Shown here piece after piece: positions 59,885 to 64,000 of a stretch of 64,000 bases of DNA (within the stretch, counting starts at the first letter, position 1; each line of letters begins with the position of its first letter). Source of the DNA: Myxococcus llanfairpwllgwyngyllgogerychwyrndrobwllllantysiliogogogochensis (GTDB lineage: Bacteria; Myxococcota; Myxococcia; Myxococcales; Myxococcaceae); the NCBI RefSeq assembly GCF_006636215.1, contig NZ_VIFM01000003.1:1-64000 (forward strand), in the 5' to 3' direction. A program made the translations under genes and the position numbers. The notes under the pieces are model-generated. The model did not search any database and was not told the DNA's origin. It worked only from the letters and a program-made list of their open reading frames with translations.

Positions 59885-62368
59885 TCACTGCACCGTGAAG
59901 GCGAGGTCATCCACGTCCGTGAAGCCGCCACCGGGGCATGCACCCGAGAGGCTGGTGGAGCGGAGGACGGCTCGCACCGCCTGCTGCGCGCCCGAGGGCA
60001 GGGTGTAGGTTCGCGTCACCCACGCATACCCCGCGCTCGACAGGGTGGTCGCGCCCAGGCTCACCCACGTCGGGCTGGCGGCGTTGGCCGCGGTGAAGAT
60101 CTCCAACTGCTCCCCGGTGCCCGAGGCAAAGGCGCTGACCTCCACGCGCACCGTCTTCCCCGAGGCGAACGGCGTCTTGTCGAGCGTCATCACCCGGACG
60201 CGTTCGACCGAGCCATCCTTGAGGTAGCCGCCCGTGACGTCCGTGCCCACGGTGGTGACCGCGGTGCCATCCGCGCAAGTGCCCTGCAGCGTGTTGGGCT
60301 GCTGGGCCTCCGGATACACCGTCCCCCGGCCCTCATAGAACATCCCCGAGTCGCAGGAGGCCTGCGCCGTCGAGCACAGCCCGGTCTGTCGCGTCGTGTT
60401 GTAGGTGGCCAGGAGCATGGGGGCCAGGGTGCAGGTCAACCCCGTGCTCGCGCGAGCACAGAGGTCCGCCCGGCCATCGCCATTGATGTCTCCCAGGGCG
60501 AGCGTCGAGCCGTACTCGTCGGCGGACCACCCTCCGGAGTCAGCGAAGTGCATGTTGGTGACGTAGCGGTAGTTCCTGAAGGAGGTCCCCGTCGAGAAAG
60601 AACAGACCAGCCCCGTCGAGTGCCGGCCGCAGACGTCCGCCTTGCCGTCTCCATCGACGTCGCCGAGCTTGATGGACTTGTAGCGCGACGGCAGGGTTCC
60701 CCATCCCTGGGCGTCATCGAAGGACATCTGCGTCCAGCGCGACGCCGTCGCGAAGCCCGTGGCGACGCCCTCGGACAGTCCACACCACATGCCGTCCGCC
60801 CCACGCGCGCAGATGTCCGCCTTGCCGTCGTTGTCCAGGTCCGCCAACTGGAACGTCGTGGCGTGCTTCGCCAGGGCCCACGACGGGGCCGTGAAGTCCG
60901 AGCTCCAGGACGTCGCGGCCTCGAAGGTCGTCCCATTGAAGAGGCTGCACACGATTTCACCCGCCGCGTTCCGGCCACAGATGTCGGCATAGCCATCGAT
61001 GTCCCCGTCGACGTTCCCGAGCCGGATCGAGCCATAGAGCGCCTCCGAGGCATTCCACCCGTTCGCATTGGAGAACTCAGCCGCGTTCCAGGCTGACGTC
61101 GCGAACGCCGTCGTTCCGTTCGACTTGAAGCACAGGTAGCCAACCACGGCACGGATGCAAGCATCGGCGTTGCCATCATGGTCGATGTCCGCCAACTGGA
61201 ACGTCGTGCTGTACTGGGCCGGCTTGTAGCCATCCGTGTCGGCCACCAGGCTCAGCCAGTTGGTCGCGGTGTCCATGGAGCCGTCCGCGAGCGACAGCGC
61301 GCACCGAATCCCCCCGGAGCCACGCCCGCACACGTCCGCCTTGCCGTCGCCATTGATGTCACCCAGCCGGACCGTCCCGTAGTAGCCAACGTCGCTGTTC
61401 CACGTCTCCCAGTCGGACAGGTAGGTCGTGGTCCATTGGGTCGGAGCGGGAAAGCTGAACATTCCCCGGACGCCGGGATGCGCGTCGAGCGGGACGAAGA
61501 CGTACGGGGCGCCAGACACGGCCTTGAGCTTTCCGACCAGGGACACCACGAAGCGGTAGGCCCAGTCCGTCCCAGCGATGTCCCCCGTGGGATTGAAGTC
61601 ATGCATCTGGATGATGCCTCGCTCGAGCCCGTTCACCGTCCTGTCCCCAGCAGGATCCAGCTCGAGGCTCTTGGCGACGTAGAGGTCCGCGCAGGCCTCC
61701 GGCGTCAAATCGTCATTCGTGCAAGCCCAATCGTGGGCGTCCCAGTCGAAACAGAAAGGGCCACTCATCTTGGACAGCGCGGGGTCGCTCCGGACGTTGT
61801 TCGCGATCGAGGAGGAGCCGTCGCACGCGTGGACTCCACCGGTGGGGGACTGCCCCCAGTTGTCGCCCGGGGCCCGGAAGAGAAACATGCCATCCGTGAT
61901 GTAGGGGTCCAGGATGGCCTGGTTGACTTTCAGCTCGGCGATCTGCCCCGCGGCCCCCAGCGAAGGGTTGGTGAGCGCCTCGTGGTCATACGTGTGGTTG
62001 GCCACCCGGTGGCCCATCTCGACAATCTGGGACAGATAGGTGGTGTTGCCCAGGTCGCCGTCGAACCGCGGACAACCCGCGTCGATGCGGCACCCGTTGA
62101 TGAAGAAGGTCGCGCGAATCCCCTGCTGCTGCAGGTAGTTCGCGATCTGCCAACTGGTATTGAAGCTGGCCTCCGGATTGTCATCCGGACCGTCATCGAA
62201 GGTGAAGGAGACGGTCCGGTACGGCAGGGGTGGGTCCTTCCAGGCATTCCCAATCTGGGCGTCGGTCAGGACGGCATCACGGCGCTGGGCCGTCTCGACG
62301 GGGGCGGAAGGAGTGGACTGGGTACAGGCCATGCTTGTCATCAACAACGGCAGCAGGAGTCTTTTCAT
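59885..62368 (-). CDS. Lipoprotein polysaccharide deacetylase with FG-GAP/VCBS repeats
   Basis: The 827-aa product has a type II signal peptide (LLMTSMAC) and a NodB-type deacetylase domain: SFTFDDGPDD (metal and base Asp), ANHTYDHEAL (His-X4-His), FRAPGDNWG, DWDAHDWAC and IIQMHDF. Five to six FG-GAP/VCBS-type repeats follow (GDINGDGKADVCGR and variants with Ca-binding D-x-N-x-D-x-D loops). A beta-sandwich C-terminal domain ends the protein. It should remove acetyl groups from peptidoglycan or another polysaccharide at the cell surface. The start at 62368 gives the lipobox directly; the in-frame extension to 62491 is unlikely. Confidence 0.87.
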   Translation of the reverse strand: MKRLLLPLLMTSMACTQSTPSAPVETAQRRDAVLTDAQIGNAWKDPPLPYRTVSFTFDDGPDDNPEASFNTSWQIANYLQQQGIRATFFINGCRIDAGCPRFDGDLGNTTYLSQIVEMGHRVANHTYDHEALTNPSLGAAGQIAELKVNQAILDPYITDGMFLFRAPGDNWGQSPTGGVHACDGSSSIANNVRSDPALSKMSGPFCFDWDAHDWACTNDDLTPEACADLYVAKSLELDPAGDRTVNGLERGIIQMHDFNPTGDIAGTDWAYRFVVSLVGKLKAVSGAPYVFVPLDAHPGVRGMFSFPAPTQWTTTYLSDWETWNSDVGYYGTVRLGDINGDGKADVCGRGSGGIRCALSLADGSMDTATNWLSLVADTDGYKPAQYSTTFQLADIDHDGNADACIRAVVGYLCFKSNGTTAFATSAWNAAEFSNANGWNASEALYGSIRLGNVDGDIDGYADICGRNAAGEIVCSLFNGTTFEAATSWSSDFTAPSWALAKHATTFQLADLDNDGKADICARGADGMWCGLSEGVATGFATASRWTQMSFDDAQGWGTLPSRYKSIKLGDVDGDGKADVCGRHSTGLVCSFSTGTSFRNYRYVTNMHFADSGGWSADEYGSTLALGDINGDGRADLCARASTGLTCTLAPMLLATYNTTRQTGLCSTAQASCDSGMFYEGRGTVYPEAQQPNTLQGTCADGTAVTTVGTDVTGGYLKDGSVERVRVMTLDKTPFASGKTVRVEVSAFASGTGEQLEIFTAANAASPTWVSLGATTLSSAGYAWVTRTYTLPSGAQQAVRAVLRSTSLSGACPGGGFTDVDDLAFTVQ

Positions 62369-62585
62369 GGGGGAATCCAAACGGGGGCCTTCGTGAATGG
62401 CCCGGCAGGCTCCTACCATGTCGCGCTGACGCCTTCGCACGGCGCTTCCAAGGGCAGACTCCAGGCGGCCCCAAAGCATTCCATGCGTCACCTGCTCGCC
62501 AACGAGCAGGATTTGCTCGCTCTCACGGAGCGGGTGTCAAAGGGTGTTGAGAGGGAAGACGGCCCGACGGGCCGTGGCCGTCTTG

Positions 62586-62612
62586 CTTCGTGGAGTCTTG
62601 TGCTCCACGAAG
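62586..62612. terminator. Hairpin between deacetylase and small Cys-protein genes
   Basis: A perfect 10-bp inverted repeat (62586-62595 with 62603-62612) with a 7-nt loop lies 25 bp beyond the stop of the small Cys-protein gene on the minus strand. The rest of 62369-62637 shows nothing recognisable. Confidence 0.6.
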
Positions 62613-62637
62613 TCTCGACGGGAACCGCTTGCCGGTG

Positions 62638-62850
62638 TCAGTGCGCCGGCTGGGCGGGCTCCTGCCGCTGCTGGGGTCCGACGCCGGTGCGGGCCTCGAA
62701 CGCATTGCAGCCGCTGGCGCCAGAGACCTTCAGGTCGTACGCACGCAGGTCCGCCTGCATGCAGCGCTGCGTCTCGTTGTCACTGGGGTTCGCATTACCG
62801 CTGGCGAAGTAGCGACAACTCTTGCAGTTGCCCCACTGTCCTTCCGCCAT
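62638..62850 (-). CDS. Small Cys-containing protein of unknown function
   Basis: The 70-aa product begins MAEGQWGNCKSCRYFASG and has Cys pairs at C9/C12 and further C31 and C49, the pattern CxxC...C...C that could bind zinc or an iron-sulfur cluster, or form disulfides. There is no signal peptide. The ATG at 62850 follows a strong GAGGAGG, which fixes this start over the longer frame. Similar short CxxCRYF proteins occur in myxobacteria; the role is unknown. Confidence 0.7.
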   Translation of the reverse strand: MAEGQWGNCKSCRYFASGNANPSDNETQRCMQADLRAYDLKVSGASGCNAFEARTGVGPQQRQEPAQPAH

Positions 62851-62993
62851 GATGACCTCCTCGGAAAAAGGGGTGCTGCTGTCTTCCTTCCGAGGGTGGG
62901 GTCGGTGGCGAAGCCTCACAAGCGGGGACGCGCCACCGCCCCGGGAGGCGGTCGGTCCGGCGCCTGGAGTTCAGGCGCCGGACGGGTGAGTCT

Positions 62994-64000
62994 CTACGGC
63001 TGCGGCGCGGGCTGCGGCTGCTCCGGCTGCGACTGCTCCGGCTGCTGCATCTGCGCGGGGTTCTGCTCCGTCGCGCCGGGCAGCGGCTGCACCGTGGGCG
63101 GCACCGCGTTCTCGTCCTTCAGGTCGGAGTCGAGCGGGCGAGCCTCGAACGCACCCACCGAGCGCAAGAGGCGCAGGGCGGCGACCGAAGCCTGGAGGCG
63201 CTCGCTCACCAGGCCGATTTCGGCGTTGGTCAGCGCGGTGTTCGCGTCCGCGACTTCCAGGTACGTGGCCACGCCGGCCTTGAAGGAGACGTCGGTGAGG
63301 CGCTGGGACTCCCGCGCCAGCTCCACCGTCTGCTCCGCCTTGAGGCGGTTGGCCAGGGCGCTCTCCAAATCCAACTGCGAGCGCTTCACTTCCTCGCGCG
63401 CCGTCAGCTCCGCCTTGCGGGCGTTGGCCTGGGCCTCGACGATTTTCGCGGAGGTGTCCGCGAGGTTGGCCTCGCGCAGACCGCCATCCCACAGCGTCCA
63501 GTTGGCGCCGAGGGTGATGAGCCACACGTCCGCCCGGCCCGCGAAGCCCGCGGCGTTGGCGATGCGCCAGGTGCCGGTGAGGCCCACGGTGGGCAGGTAG
63601 CTGAACCACACGCCGCGCTTGTTGATGCGCGCCAGCTCCGTCGTCTCACGGGCCGCGGCCACGTCCGCGCGCTGCTCCAGCGAGCGCTCCACGAGGACTT
63701 CCGACTCCGTCTTCACCGGCACCTGCGGCTCCGGCGGCGGGGCCACCTCGAAGTCCGGGCTGTCCAACGCCAGCAGCGTGGTCAGCACCAGCTTCGCGGA
63801 CGCCAGCGCGTTGCGGGCGCGGATGAGGTCCTGCTCGGCGCGGGACAAATCCTGCTCGGCGCGCAGGAGCGCGACGCGCGTCACCGTGCCGGCGTCGAAG
63901 CGGACCTTGGTGTCCTTCGAGCGAGCGCCGTTGAGCTCCACCAGCCGCTCCTGCACCGTCACGGCCTGGGCCTGCGCGGCGGCGCCGTAGTACGCCTGCG
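62994..64000 (-). CDS. TolC-family outer-membrane efflux protein (partial, N-terminus beyond window)
   Basis: The reverse strand is open from the window edge to a stop at 62994, at least 335 residues, without its N-terminus and signal peptide. The visible part is the C-terminal half of an outer-membrane efflux channel: long coiled helices (VALLRAEQDLSRAEQDLIRARNALASAKLVLTTLL), barrel-strand segments (LPTVGLTGTWRI, ITLGANWTLWDGGLREANL) and a second coiled pair ending in VATYLEVADANTALTNAEIGLV. A Gln/Pro-rich tail ends the protein. It would form a trimeric exit duct for an RND or ABC efflux system encoded further on. Confidence 0.88.
   Translation of the reverse strand, partial: QAYYGAAAQAQAVTVQERLVELNGARSKDTKVRFDAGTVTRVALLRAEQDLSRAEQDLIRARNALASAKLVLTTLLALDSPDFEVAPPPEPQVPVKTESEVLVERSLEQRADVAAARETTELARINKRGVWFSYLPTVGLTGTWRIANAAGFAGRADVWLITLGANWTLWDGGLREANLADTSAKIVEAQANARKAELTAREEVKRSQLDLESALANRLKAEQTVELARESQRLTDVSFKAGVATYLEVADANTALTNAEIGLVSERLQASVAALRLLRSVGAFEARPLDSDLKDENAVPPTVQPLPGATEQNPAQMQQPEQSQPEQPQPAPQP

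Overview
The window looks like a chromosomal segment from a myxobacterium (Myxococcota, probably the Myxococcus/Corallococcus/Pyxidicoccus group). The evidence is very high GC with strong G/C third-position bias, and families typical of that group: a TIGR02996-type protein, an Oar-like TonB receptor, a Kelch-type lipoprotein, a DUF6310/DUF5953 pair, a large Ser/Thr kinase-like protein and many Cys-anchored lipoproteins. No rRNA, tRNA or CRISPR array was recognised.

Layout. 1-11 kb: a partial Gcr-family membrane protein, an MlaC-like lipid-transport protein, metK, a class D beta-lactamase, a membrane-anchored TPR-CHAT protein with a lipoprotein, a TIGR02996 protein and YchJ. 11-24 kb: envelope and polysaccharide functions. 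These are uppP, a Nudix hydrolase, an O-acetylation module (MBOAT plus a tandem-SGNH protein), a GDP-mannose pyrophosphorylase, a kinase-like protein with a degenerate catalytic loop, a phosphomannomutase/phosphoglucomutase, an FMN reductase, a ROK sugar kinase and a one-Cys thiol peroxidase.

24.4-35.5 kb: an inserted island of about 10.9 kb, bracketed by a 109-bp direct repeat with one mismatch. The repeat is the promoter/operator region that should lie between a small membrane-protein gene (now left of the island) and its MmyB-type XRE regulator (now right of it), so each gene keeps a copy. The island holds a decayed IS630-type transposase gene and a tightly coupled two-gene operon. Its second gene encodes a DEAH helicase of about 2,095 aa with a DUF1998 zinc domain. 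Its first encodes a protein of 1,125 aa with no recognised catalytic motif. Architecture and order fit Druantia type III (druH-druE) anti-phage defence. No integrase is visible.

36-52 kb: an M23-like/HEAT operon, a P-type ATPase, a DUF547 protein, a Gfo/Idh/MocA oxidoreductase whose 3' end runs into a 38-bp tandem hairpin array, a divergent TetR regulator, an Oar-like TonB receptor with a lipoprotein, a NosD-like beta-helix protein and a broken luciferase-like monooxygenase gene. 52-64 kb: a Kelch lipoprotein, a DUF6310/DUF5953 pair (candidate toxin-immunity) bracketed by 73-bp palindromic repeats, a HAD phosphatase, a Rieske oxygenase, an ECF sigma factor with a Cys-rich tail next to an ICMT-like methyltransferase, a lipoprotein polysaccharide deacetylase with FG-GAP repeats, a 70-aa Cys protein and a partial TolC-like efflux protein.

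Most genes look vertically inherited and housekeeping or envelope-related. The clear accessory parts are the Druantia-like island and the DUF6310/DUF5953 cassette.
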